Part shown: positions 23,542 to 33,529 of the stretch, piece after piece
How positions within the stretch are numbered: the first letter of the stretch is position 1
How the letters are laid out: each line of letters starts with the position of its first letter
From: Opitutales bacterium
GTDB taxonomy: Bacteria; Verrucomicrobiota; Verrucomicrobiia; Opitutales; Seribacteraceae
NCBI GenBank assembly: GCA_028101545.1
Contig: JAOHKZ010000021.1
Coordinates: 1 to 37,168, forward strand
DNA: 37,168 nucleotides
Direction: 5' to 3'
The notes under the pieces: generated by a model
Databases searched by the model: none
The model's input: only the letters and a program-made list of their open reading frames with translations
Told to the model about the DNA's origin: nothing
Made by a program: the position numbers and the translations under genes

Positions 23542-26500
23542 TTAAAAACTAATTTTGTACCCCATTGAAGATAAAGTGGCTGATTGCCCAGTGAGTGCAA
23601 ATTCAGACAAAATTGTTTCTTTTTGTCCATCGCTAAAAATACTAGAGGATTGAACGAAACTAAGAACAGATTCAATATTACTTAAGCTTGAAAAAACTAG
23701 AGCAATTCTTGCATCCTGAAACTTTTCTGGAGTTAACCAAGAAGAATTTTGATGGTCATATAAAGTCCAGTTTTCCCCATTCTCACGGGTACCATTCCAA
23801 CTCAACCAACGAGATAAATCATTAACATATATATATGGAAAATAAAGATCACCTGACCAAAACCAACCCATATCTTGATGCCACATCCAAGTTGTCGACT
23901 CAACTTGTGTTTTTTCCGCAAGATATAACCAACCCATTTTAGTGTGGTAAATCCAATTATTAGAGTTTTCTTTATAATAACCAAATTTTTGCAAAAATCT
24001 CCAATCGGGAAGCCCCGAAGCTCTTGTAACGGTTATCTCAACCTGACCTGTAGCATTTCGATCTCCGTCAGTAAGAGTATAAGAGAAAGATTGGGGACCA
24101 ATGAAAGAACTTGATGGCTGATATGTAAAAGAATCACCATATTTCAGCAAAGTTCCTAATTCAGGCAATAAAGTTCCATTAATGTTTGTTTTAGCCCATT
24201 TGGATATGGTAAGAGCAGTAGAACCAGCACCATTAGGATCTGCAATATCATTACTCATTACATTTAAAAGAAGCACAGCAGAGCCAGAGTTATCATATGT
24301 AAACTCATCCTTTACTGCGATTGGGTATTTCTTTTGTACATAAATTGTCACAGGAAAAGACTCAGAGTAACTTCCATTGTCGGTCACAAGTAATGTTACA
24401 GAATCTGACCCAATATAGCCAAGATTTGGTGTATAAACATAATTACCGCCACCAGAATCAGTCCATGAGCCATTTTGAGGTTTTTGGGTGACAGAGAAAT
24501 TTCCAATATCTCCGACATCCGGATCAGAAACACTTAAATTAAAATTAAGGGAACTATCTGCATCAACATAAAGATCGATCAAACTTAAATCTTGCAACGC
24601 TCCCCCATCAACAGAGGCAAATACATCAGGTGCTTCATTTTGGTCTTTAACTTCTATAGAGAAAGCTTGGTACTGGAATGGATTTGTACCATCAGAAACT
24701 GCTACCTGAACATCGTAAAAATTATCGGTTCCTATATCTAATTTTGATTCGAAATTAGGAGGAGACTTAAAAGTAAGAGTACCGTTCTGATCAATCGCGA
24801 ATAAGGCGTTATCATCTGGGTTGGAAGGAACTATTGAAAAATTAAGATCTAGAACAAGATCATCTGTAGCCTCAACTCTTCCAACATAACTTGTATTCTC
24901 ATTTACTTGGATTGAGACTGTTTGTTGACCATTATAGCTTGTTATGGTTGGTGGAGATTCGTCAACATTGAAGACATCAATTACAATTGGATAATCAACA
25001 AGGTTTCCGGGATTCCCATCGGTGACCCTTATAGTAAGCTTATAGGTATTGTTTAAACCAATATCAAAAGGGTTTTCAAAATCTGGAGGAGTAGGAGTAA
25101 ATCTCAGTTTTCCATTTGAATCAAGGATGAATGAACCATTATCATCTTCCCCTCCTACGATATCAAGCGATACTGAAGTATTGTCATCTGCATCCGAAGA
25201 ATTAAAATCGACAATTTGCATTAAACCTTCCGGATGATTAAAAATAGTTGTTCCAGAAGAGTTCAAACCGGAAACAAAAGGCACCGAATCATTAGTGCCT
25301 GTGATATTAATAGTTAAAGTAAAACTATCAGAACCACCTTTTCCATCAGTAACATTTAAATCCAACATATAAATATTATTAGGAGTGCCAGGGTTTTCAA
25401 AATCAGGTAAAGCGTTTTGTCGGAAACGAAGGTTTCCATTATCTTCAAGATATAAATATTGGAATGCTGAGCTATTTTCATCTGCCCAAAACCAAGTAAG
25501 AGAATCTCCATCACCATCGTCAGCTGTGAGTATTCCGACTTGCGCAGTATTTTCCGGGTGAAAAACTGTAGAGGGATAAGTAATTATGGGTGCATCATTG
25601 GAATTATTTATATCGAGATAAAAAATCTTGTCTGCGTACAAACCCTGATCGTCAGTAACACGGACCGTTAATTGGTCGATTCCTGTTTTATTATCATCAG
25701 GAGAATACCATAAATTAGGACCGGCCGAATAGTTCGCGTTTGAACCAATAAAACCTGCAGAACCAATTGAAGGAGGAACAATAACACTTAATTGCAGTTT
25801 TCCCGTCATGTTGTTATCAGTAGCATTCCGATCCGTAATATTAAAAGGAATAGAGGTATTAGTATCTTCCTGTACAACGATAGTATCCTTGCCGGTAGCT
25901 ACGACAAAAAACGGCTTATCATTTCCATTGATTACATTAACGGTTAACACCTGGTTTGATGAAGCGGGTGGCATACCAGTATCAGTTGCTTTTATAATTA
26001 CATTGTAAGAATTTTGACTCTTTGAATCCGTAGGGGATTCATAATCTGGCGGGCTTTTAAATGTAAGAATTCCAGTGGTTTGGTTCAAATCGAATTCACC
26101 GTCATCTAATCCTCCACCAAAACTAAAGATAGTATTTTGAACAAGGGACTCATCATTTGTGGTGTTTGAATCATAAACAATTCCGGTCATATGCTCAGAA
26201 ACATTTAAATCAACATTCCCCCCTCCTGTAAAAACTGGTGGTTCGTTTGTATTTGTTACAGTGATGGAGACAGCTTTTTGTGTCTTACCTGTAACATTGT
26301 CATCCACTTCAACTAGAATTTCATATTGATTAATTTTATCCTTATCAACCGGGTTTTCATAATCTGGTGGATCGTTAAAAAATAAATTCCCAGAAAAAAG
26401 TGGGCGAAAAGAAAAACGGGTCACATCGTTACCACCAACCACACTGAATCTAAGGTTATCTTTTTCATTATCTAAATGAGCAAGTGAGATTGAATTAATT

Positions 26501-29500
26501 CCATAAATACCACTTACAACCCTGTTGCCAGATAAAGTAAAACCTCCTAACCCATTATTAATAAACCACATTAATGAATCATCGGTGGGAGATGAAGCCG
26601 CAATGTCCATAAACCCATTGTTATTAAGATCTCCAACTTGGATAGAGGTAAACTGTGAACCGCTAGTATAGAAGAAATCTGGGGAAGAAAACTTTCCCGG
26701 ATCATTTGCATTTTGAAGCATTACACCAATCTTGTTAGGATTTGTTGCAACCAATACAATATCAAGCTTATCATCACTGTCGATGAAAGCAAATTCAGCA
26801 ATTCTGGCCTGCCCGCCGGTGTGTTGGTACAACTGCGTGGCTTCACCAAAGCTACCATTTCCATCGTTGAAAAATAAAGAGAAGTTACCATCGTTTATTG
26901 AAGTTACCAAGACATCCAAGTCGCCATCGTAATCCGCATCGCCTAAAACTGCCGTTCTTGGCGAGTGAACTATACTGATAGAATTTACTAAAGTTTCACC
27001 TTCAGAAAAAGTAAATCCGCCACTTGAATCATTATCATACCATGTTATTCGATGATCAGTAGAAGAAACTGCCACAATGTCCAAGTCGCCATCGTTGTCA
27101 ATGTCACCTGCATCAACAAAAGTCACTCCGCTAACATTATTATCAACAGCACCCCCGAAGTTAAACCCACCCGACTTATCGTTTTTATACCACGAAACAT
27201 TACCATCATCAGATAAAGCAACAACCAAGTCCGGATATCCATCCTCATTAACATCAGCGACCACCGCATGGTCGGGACCAGAGCCCTCTGGAACTGTTGA
27301 AACTTCAACTGCTGCCCCAAAATTCCCGCCCCCCGTGTTGTAGTAAAAATTTATACTGTCAGAGCCCTCCCTTAGTGCAAAAACATCCATTTTTCCATTC
27401 CGATCAAAATCTGCCGTACCAACAAAAGATACATTCGAAGTGGTGGCAGTTATGTCAATATTTTGACTTGCCTGAAAGCGCGAGACTGAAGCACCCGTAT
27501 TTTCAACCCAATTAACTGAACCATTTTCAACAATATATACAACATCAAGCAAGGATGCATTTCCATCTTCATCAGAAGCTCGAAGATTACCAACTTTTAG
27601 TTGATTTTCTGGTATAACATAAGTAAGTGTTCCTGATGTATCAAAAGTGGGTAAATCATTGGTATCATTTATTGTAAAAGACCATTCTTGTGTTAGGAAG
27701 TATTCACCATCTGAAACCGTTACATTTACATCATAAACTTGATCTGCTCCTTGATCTAATGGATTTTCATAATCACCAAATCCATTAGCAAATGTAAGTA
27801 TTCCTGTAGCTGCATTCATAACAGTTGCATTTCCATCTACTCCACTCACACTGTAGACCAAATTCTGCCCCCCAGGATTTGGTCCATAATCTACCACTCG
27901 AGAGGCAAAATTTAACATATGAGTGGCATTTTCGTCCAAACTGTAAGAAATACTGGGGCTACTTGGTACACCTGGTATAAAAATAGGCGGATCATTTTCG
28001 TCTACTATGTTAATTAATAAATTTTGCTTCTTCGTAAGAGGCGGAGAACCATTATCATTTGCCAGAACCTGGATATTGTAAACGCCCCCAAGACTAGGAG
28101 TAATTCCACCATACAATGGTGTAAACGCAGGATTTTCCCAATCAACCCCTGAATTTAATGTAATTAAACCAGTGGTTGGATGAATAGAAAAGATAGATGA
28201 ATGCCCTTTCCAACTAGCATTTAATTCAAAGGTAATCGAATCATTTTCCTGATCCGTTACATTGGCATCGTATACATAGGTAGTATTCTCAGAAACATTG
28301 ATATCCAAGTAGTAGTCTGTACTGTTATGTTCTTTCCGCTCCAAAGCCACGGTTGAAAAAACTGGGTATTCATTCACATTGGTAACCAGAACCCGTACCG
28401 GATAATGAGTAAATAAACTACTATCATCGGTGATCGTAATATTAAAATCAAACAGCCTATTATTTGCACCAGAACTTACCGGGGAAGGAAGGTCATAATC
28501 TGGAGAAACAGAAAAATACAAGGAACCATTACTTTCAATTTTAAAGTGCGAAGAATCGGCACCAGTTACCCCCCATTGAAAAACAGTGGAGTCATTATTA
28601 TCCTTTTCATCCGCTGCCAAAAAGTCACGCACATGTAAATTATTTTCAACTACAAGTATTGGGTTTGGAGTACCAGAACTATTATTTGCATCCGAAATGA
28701 CTGGCGAATCATTCACGGAATTTATAAATACAGAAACCTGATAAGTTGAATTCAAATCAAGATCAGTTGCCATGACATAAAAGACATCAGCACCTGTAAC
28801 ATCAGGATCAGGAACATAGCTGACTTGACCACCTTGAAAAGCAACAGTCACAGTACCCTTAGAGGTTTTGTAAGTACCATTTTGATCGCTTCCATTGGAA
28901 TTTGTGGCATACCAGTAAAAAGGATCCCCTTCAGGATCAGTTGCAGTTATATGTGTCCAAGTACTATTCCAGTCACTTGCAGTTGCATCCTCCTGTAAAG
29001 TAACAGAAAATGGCCCGGCATTACTAAATGCAGGTGGATCAGGTGCGTCGATTACAAAGATCGAAAGTGGATAAGAAGTACTTGCTCCCTGCAGATCAGT
29101 AACAGTGATGATAACCTCATACTGATTGTCCCCATTTGTAAAAGTTGGCGAAATCGCAAAAGACAAAACTCCTTGAGAATTTAGCTTAAAATAACTCTTG
29201 TCTATTCCACCTAAAGACCACGATAAGTTGGAAGGCGGAGTCGCATTCCCCAAGTCATTTGCATCGGTTCCATTAAAATCAATTACCGTTATTGTTTTTT
29301 CGGGGTGATTCATGGAAGGACCTACCGTAATTGGTTGCAAAATAGTGGGTGCATCATTGACAGGATGAACTGTGACCTCAACCGCAATTGTCGCATTGAA
29401 TTCTCCGTCCGTGACATTTACATCAAAGTAATCTACACCATAATAATGCTCAGTTGGAACATAACTCAAAATTCCTCCCAATGCAGTAAGTGACGGCGTG

Positions 29501-32500
29501 CCGTTGGTATCAGATCGCGGACTGATTGTCCAATTCAAGACACTAGATAAATCAGGATCAAAAATGAATTGGGACAAATTATTGTCTAACCCTGTATAAT
29601 TGGCATCAGGGAATGATCCATCCTCATTCATTTCATATACCAACTTACCAAGAGAAAAAGTAGGAGGTTCATTGGCATCATTAACTCGAACCCGAACAGC
29701 GAGAGTATCATTAGCATCACCGGAATCTTTGACCATAACCACGAATTCATAGGTGTTATTCTGACCGACAGATAAATCATTATCATAGTCCGGCGAATTC
29801 GTAAAGGTAACTACTCCATTTGCATCAATTTGAAAATGTCCATGATCAGTATGAGAATTATTAAAATCCTTCCCCAACAAACTCCAATTATAAGTATCAT
29901 TTCCACTCGGATCATCCGCCAGATCTGTAACATCGAAATCATAAACACTTGCATTATTCTCAAACCGCTCAAGAGGAACAGCAAAACTTGCTTTATTAGA
30001 TATGAAAGGTGAGTCATTAACTGAATTTATTGTCAAATCTACTCGGAGGGTACCTATTAAGTTGGTGCTATCCGTAGCATTAATTTCAAATGAATCAACA
30101 CCATAAAAGTCCGCGTTAGGAGTATAAGTAAAAGCACCAGTCAGAGAACTGAAAGTTGATTGTGCAGTGTTGTTGCTGAGTGTGCCATTTTGAGGGATCG
30201 AATGCGTAAAGGTAATAGTTTCAAAAACTTCTGGATTAAAGACTATTGAACTGGCATTAAAATCGACGCTTCCATCTTCATTCAAAGTTAGAGATTGTAC
30301 ATTAGGAGTAAAAACTGGTGCCTCATCTATACCTATAACTTGAATCTGCATGGATTTATTACCTTCGGCCAAGCTAGTATCTCTAACCTCAACCGTTAGG
30401 TCATAAACCGTGACACCCGCATCTGCATCCGCAGGACTTTTAAAATATAAACTTCCATTGTTCTCATTAACAAAGAAGTAGGACATGTTACCATCCACCA
30501 AGTACCAACGTAATGTATCATTATCATCATCATGGGCAGTTAAATTCATAATGAAGGTTTCATTTTCATTTACAGAAGTATTCACTCCCGATGTAACCGC
30601 AGGCGGGTCATTAACATCAGTCACAACTACTGAAATATTCTTAGTTGCAGGTGCACCACGAGGATCTTTTACTCTTAGACTAATTTCGTATGAATTGTTA
30701 ATATCCTGATCAACTGGAGATTCATAGTCCTTAGTTGTTTTGAATCGTAGAGTCCCATTTGCATCAATTGAAAATTTATTATCATCCTCAGTACTTGGGT
30801 CATTAACGATTTCCCATGTAAATGCAGAATCAGGAAGGCTGTTTTCTGCATCATCAATATCTGAAACATTTGCATCCAAAACATAGAGTGAATTTTCGAG
30901 AACATTAATTGAATTAGGCACATCCACAAAGGAAGGAACCTCGTTAATATCGATGATTCGAATATGTAAAGTTTGGAATTTCTGAGGTGCAGCCGTTCCA
31001 TCTTCTATACGAATCGTAACCGTATAATTCCCGTCAAAATCAAAATCATTGGTATTCTCATAATCAGGCAAACCTTTGGAATGGGTTGCATTCCACTCTA
31101 GTTGCCCGGTGGATGAATTAATGAAAAAACGATCTTTATCCTGCCCTCCATGGATAACATAATTTAAAGTATCACCATCTACCTCATTCGCAGTTATAAA
31201 TATGGGATCTGGAGCATTCTCATTTGCATACACAACGACGCTTTCATTGCCATCAAAACTAGTAACATAGGGCGAATCTGAAACTGGGGTAATAGAGAGA
31301 TTAAAGACTAAATCCGCAAACAACCCCCCCGGATCAGTTGCTCTAATTGTAAAAGATTCAGCACTCGTTGAATTCCCTTCGGGCATGTACCAAAAATCAG
31401 CAGGTAAACTACCAGTTCCATCACACACCAACGTACCGCGGGACGGAAAAACGACGACACTCCATGTTAAATTTCCATCGTGATTTAAATCTTGGTCGTC
31501 GATGGACAAATCAGGCGACATATCATTTAAACCTGACCAATTACTATCTTCGTTAATAGTGAAAGAGAATGGAGAGCTTAGCAAAGCATCATAAACAGGT
31601 ACCTCATTCACATCCTCGACCCGGACAGTTACAACCTGAGAAACATATTGCCCCGCACCGAATGTTGTATCTTCTATATTTACTCCTACTGAGTACAACC
31701 CTCCATTTTTGGGGTCATTTTCAAAGTCTGGGGCAACTTTAAATTCAATTAAACCCGTTACGGTGTTTAGGTTAAAATAGTTCCAATCAGCAAAAGAAGT
31801 ATCCTTCGAGAAGGCAATGGTTCCATTATCAGGATCACTTGCAGTTACATCGATCACGGTAGTAGTGTTTTCGTTAGTAATCAAAGAATAGTTAGAATCA
31901 TCAAAGGTTGGAGTATCGTCGTTCACGGGATTGACTGTGACATTAACTGTCATAACAGCAGAGCGGTTAGAAGCATCAGTAATAGTAATATCAAAATTAT
32001 CAGAACCATAAAAATTTGTATTGGGCGAATAACTTATCGAATTGAAGTCCCCCGTAGGCTGATCAAGAGATGAAATCCCACTACTTGACTGTGAAGAAAT
32101 AGACCATGTAATAACACCCCCTTCTGGATCCTGGGCGAAAAGGGTTAATCCGGGCCAAGGGGTTGGTGCTTTATCCTCACTCATAACCCTAGAAATTGAA
32201 GATCCACCACCGGCAAAATAGGGAGCTTCTTCCACATCTTGTAAAACCACTTGTATAGTTTGAGAATCAGTATTCGAAGCATCCGATGCTGTAATATTAA
32301 GATTAAAAGTCCTACCTGGACCGACTGGTGGATTTTCATAATCTAAGGGACTATTGCTATGAAGATAAAAAGTATAGGGATCTGGGCCAGGTTGTATGTT
32401 GAATTTACTTCCATCTGTCCCTGTGGTTGCCATAACGAATGAAGAGGAGTCAGGATCATCGATTGTGATAGTGGTAACCAAGGTCTGATTTTCAGGCAAA

Positions 32501-33015
32501 GAATACTGAGCTGTAGTACCCGATGTAAAATTACTATCTGTCTTGGCTCCGCCTGTACCCGTAAAGACATTTGGTACATCATCATCAGGGGTTATGGTTA
32601 TTTGAAAACGATAACTACTTCCGGGAGAAACAGAACTAGGGTAAAGGTTTAAGGTATTAACATCGGTTGCATTCCAATCAAAAGAATCATTTCCATATTC
32701 GTTTGCAAATGGAGTGTATTGAAAGTGACTTTTATTATTGTCAGGGTGTGGTGTTAAACTTCCTTTTAGCGGGCTAATCGTAGTCCAAGAGCCAAAAGAT
32801 ATTGAGCCTCCAGGATCAACAATTGGCAAAAATACATCAACAGCTGGAGAATCTTCCGGCAAAGTAAGGGTTGATGATGGATGATTAATCTGGGCAGACA
32901 AACTTTGAGTAATCAATAAGCCACAAAAGCCATAAAATAGAACCCGATTAAAAATACTATTATTCAAACGCCGGGAATATGATATTAAGGGAATTTTCAC
33001 TAAGCATAGATACAA
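23542..33015 (-). CDS. Giant cadherin/Ig-like repeat surface protein with nested FG-GAP propeller
   Basis: A protein of about 3157 residues, very likely a secreted or cell-surface adhesin. A signal peptide (RVLFYGFCGLLITQSLSA, cleaved near residue 41) leads into about 22 cadherin/VCBS-type repeats. These are recognisable by recurrent linkers (VNDDTPTF, VNEVPVY, VNDPPAV, VNDSPFI, NEPPTF, DENDPPIF) and by the recurring PDYENP and D-x-N-D calcium-binding elements. At about 1826-2185 lies an FG-GAP/VCBS beta-propeller with six clear blades bearing D-x-D-x-D-G-x-x-D loops (DIDNDGDLDI, DADYDGDLDV, DLNNNGFMDI). The C-terminal 150 residues contain a W/Y-rich module (NNWIYHTKMGWLYL, TTWMWHQDMGWFWSG) and a helical tail ending YKISF. 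The start is uncertain: TTG at 33015, GTG at 33000 or TTG at 32967, with no ATG before the signal. The frame is unbroken over 9.4 kb. Ligand unknown; the barrel gene follows. Confidence 0.85.
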   Translation of the reverse strand: MYLCLVKIPLISYSRRLNNSIFNRVLFYGFCGLLITQSLSAQINHPSSTLTLPEDSPAVDVFLPIVDPGGSISFGSWTTISPLKGSLTPHPDNNKSHFQYTPFANEYGNDSFDWNATDVNTLNLYPSSVSPGSSYRFQITITPDDDVPNVFTGTGGAKTDSNFTSGTTAQYSLPENQTLVTTITIDDPDSSSFVMATTGTDGSKFNIQPGPDPYTFYLHSNSPLDYENPPVGPGRTFNLNITASDASNTDSQTIQVVLQDVEEAPYFAGGGSSISRVMSEDKAPTPWPGLTLFAQDPEGGVITWSISSQSSSGISSLDQPTGDFNSISYSPNTNFYGSDNFDITITDASNRSAVMTVNVTVNPVNDDTPTFDDSNYSLITNENTTTVIDVTASDPDNGTIAFSKDTSFADWNYFNLNTVTGLIEFKVAPDFENDPKNGGLYSVGVNIEDTTFGAGQYVSQVVTVRVEDVNEVPVYDALLSSPFSFTINEDSNWSGLNDMSPDLSIDDQDLNHDGNLTWSVVVFPSRGTLVCDGTGSLPADFWYMPEGNSTSAESFTIRATDPGGLFADLVFNLSITPVSDSPYVTSFDGNESVVVYANENAPDPIFITANEVDGDTLNYVIHGGQDKDRFFINSSTGQLEWNATHSKGLPDYENTNDFDFDGNYTVTIRIEDGTAAPQKFQTLHIRIIDINEVPSFVDVPNSINVLENSLYVLDANVSDIDDAENSLPDSAFTWEIVNDPSTEDDNKFSIDANGTLRFKTTKDYESPVDQDINNSYEISLRVKDPRGAPATKNISVVVTDVNDPPAVTSGVNTSVNENETFIMNLTAHDDDNDTLRWYLVDGNMSYFFVNENNGSLYFKSPADADAGVTVYDLTVEVRDTSLAEGNKSMQIQVIGIDEAPVFTPNVQSLTLNEDGSVDFNASSIVFNPEVFETITFTHSIPQNGTLSNNTAQSTFSSLTGAFTYTPNADFYGVDSFEINATDSTNLIGTLRVDLTINSVNDSPFISNKASFAVPLERFENNASVYDFDVTDLADDPSGNDTYNWSLLGKDFNNSHTDHGHFQIDANGVVTFTNSPDYDNDLSVGQNNTYEFVVMVKDSGDANDTLAVRVRVNDANEPPTFSLGKLVYEMNEDGSFPDANYTGLDNNLSQFIFDPDLSSVLNWTISPRSDTNGTPSLTALGGILSYVPTEHYYGVDYFDVNVTDGEFNATIAVEVTVHPVNDAPTILQPITVGPSMNHPEKTITVIDFNGTDANDLGNATPPSNLSWSLGGIDKSYFKLNSQGVLSFAISPTFTNGDNQYEVIITVTDLQGASTSYPLSIFVIDAPDPPAFSNAGPFSVTLQEDATASDWNSTWTHITATDPEGDPFYWYATNSNGSDQNGTYKTSKGTVTVAFQGGQVSYVPDPDVTGADVFYVMATDLDLNSTYQVSVFINSVNDSPVISDANNSSGTPNPILVVENNLHVRDFLAADEKDNNDSTVFQWGVTGADSSHFKIESNGSLYFSVSPDYDLPSPVSSGANNRLFDFNITITDDSSLFTHYPVRVLVTNVNEYPVFSTVALERKEHNSTDYYLDINVSENTTYVYDANVTDQENDSITFELNASWKGHSSIFSIHPTTGLITLNSGVDWENPAFTPLYGGITPSLGGVYNIQVLANDNGSPPLTKKQNLLINIVDENDPPIFIPGVPSSPSISYSLDENATHMLNFASRVVDYGPNPGGQNLVYSVSGVDGNATVMNAATGILTFANGFGDYENPLDQGADQVYDVNVTVSDGEYFLTQEWSFTINDTNDLPTFDTSGTLTYVIPENQLKVGNLRASDEDGNASLLDVVYIVENGSVNWVENTGASVSRFQASQNIDITATTSNVSFVGTADFDRNGKMDVFALREGSDSINFYYNTGGGNFGAAVEVSTVPEGSGPDHAVVADVNEDGYPDLVVALSDDGNVSWYKNDKSGGFNFGGAVDNNVSGVTFVDAGDIDNDGDLDIVAVSSTDHRITWYDNDSSGGFTFSEGETLVNSISIVHSPRTAVLGDADYDGDLDVLVTSINDGNFSLFFNDGNGSFGEATQLYQHTGGQARIAEFAFIDSDDKLDIVLVATNPNKIGVMLQNANDPGKFSSPDFFYTSGSQFTSIQVGDLNNNGFMDIAASSPTDDSLMWFINNGLGGFTLSGNRVVSGIYGINSISLAHLDNEKDNLRFSVVGGNDVTRFSFRPLFSGNLFFNDPPDYENPVDKDKINQYEILVEVDDNVTGKTQKAVSITVTNTNEPPVFTGGGNVDLNVSEHMTGIVYDSNTTNDESLVQNTIFSFGGGLDDGEFDLNQTTGILTFKSPPDYESPTDSKSQNSYNVIIKATDTGMPPASSNQVLTVNVINGNDKPFFVVATGKDTIVVQEDTNTSIPFNITDRNATDNNMTGKLQLSVIVPPSIGSAGFIGSNANYSAGPNLWYSPDDNKTGIDQLTVRVTDDQGLYADKIFYLDINNSNDAPIITYPSTVFHPENTAQVGILTADDGDGDSLTWFWADENSSAFQYLYLEDNGNLRFRQNALPDFENPGTPNNIYMLDLNVTDGKGGSDSFTLTINITGTNDSVPFVSGLNSSGTTIFNHPEGLMQIVDFNSSDADDNTSVSLDIVGGEDDNGSFILDSNGKLRFTPTPPDFENPFDIGLNNTYKLTIRVTDGNPGNLVDYPIVIDVFNVDESPPTITSYNGQQTVSIQVNENTSYVGRVEATDDLVLDLNFSIVPSNPDDNALFAIDQNGTLTFKSPPNFESKLDIGTDNFYDVQVAVSDGTNPFQYQAFSIEVKDQNEAPDVFASVDGGALQDLSLIDLYVDADSSLNFNLSVSDPDVGDIGNFSVTQKPQNGSWTDSGGGNYVYTPNLGYIGSDSVTLLVTDNGSYSESFPVTIYVQKKYPIAVKDEFTYDNSGSAVLLLNVMSNDIADPNGAGSTALTISKWAKTNINGTLLPELGTLLKYGDSFTYQPSSSFIGPQSFSYTLTDGDRNATGQVEITVTRASGLPDWRFLQKFGYYKENSNNWIYHTKMGWLYLAEKTQVESTTWMWHQDMGWFWSGDLYFPYIYVNDLSRWLSWNGTRENGENWTLYDHQNSSWLTPEKFQDARIALVFSSLSNIESVLSFVQSSSIFSDGQKETILSEFALTGQSATLSSMGYKISF

Positions 33016-33256
33016 GTTTATCCAACAATTAAGAAGTATTTAATTATCTGTGTTTTGGAAAGATAAATCATTTTAATTTGTATTCAATGGGGCGTAAAGG
33101 AACATTATTCTCATCTATTTTTGTCAGGACAAAATTAAGTTTGCAACAACTAACTTACTATCGACCATCTCAATTTATTCTTTAATTTGACAAAGCACAA
33201 CCTGCACATAAAGGAATTCTCTTGCCAGAAGTTGTCATTATCGTGAGCATTTAAAT

Positions 33257-33529
33257 ATGAAAACGACTAAAAGTTTAAATCCTGCGGGGTATTGGAATGA
33301 GAGCCTAAAAATAGTGTGCGGATTACTAGCAGTATGGTTTTTGGTCTCTTTTGGATGTGGAATTCTATTCAAGGAGGAGTTAGATCAGTTCTTTGTTGGC
33401 GGAGCACCTCTAGGCTTTTGGATGGCCCAACAAGGTTCGATTTTCTGTTTCGTAATAATTTTGATTACTTACTCGTTCCTAATGAATAAATTGGACCAAA
33501 AATACGGCTACCTAGAGGAGGGCGAATAA
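33257..33529 (+). CDS. Small subunit of sodium/substrate symporter (DUF4212)
   Basis: A 90-residue membrane protein of the DUF4212 family, the small partner of VC_2705-type sodium:solute symporters. Two membrane helices are visible: about 17-37 ([19 protein letters not shown]) and about 55-77 ([20 protein letters not shown]). The loop between carries [17 protein letters not shown], the conserved family core, and the C-terminus [15 protein letters not shown] is cytoplasmic. ATG start at 33257. Its stop overlaps the start of the large subunit by 1 base (TAATG), a coupled pair. The upstream gap (33016-33256) has a TTGACA hexamer at 33187-33192 without a good -10. Confidence 0.88.
   Translation: MKTTKSLNPAGYWNESLKIVCGLLAVWFLVSFGCGILFKEELDQFFVGGAPLGFWMAQQGSIFCFVIILITYSFLMNKLDQKYGYLEEGE

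Noticed and set aside
24010-32900. Many N-x-S/T sequons in the giant protein, suggesting glycosylation
   Set aside because: The protein is extremely rich in Asn, Ser and Thr, so frequent sequons are expected by composition. No oligosaccharyltransferase gene is in view.
23802-33010. Numerous short reading frames on both strands within the giant gene
   Set aside because: They are shadows of the long minus-strand frame, lack family similarity and have no start or spacing logic.
23542-33015. Giant gene as an assembly artefact or several fused genes
   Set aside because: The frame is continuous, has one signal peptide and one C-terminal module, and repeat linkers recur throughout; a multi-repeat protein is the simpler reading.
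33187-33216. TTGACA at 33187-33192 as the promoter of the symporter pair
   Set aside because: The expected -10 position reads AAAGGA, far from consensus; kept only as a remark in the small-subunit entry.
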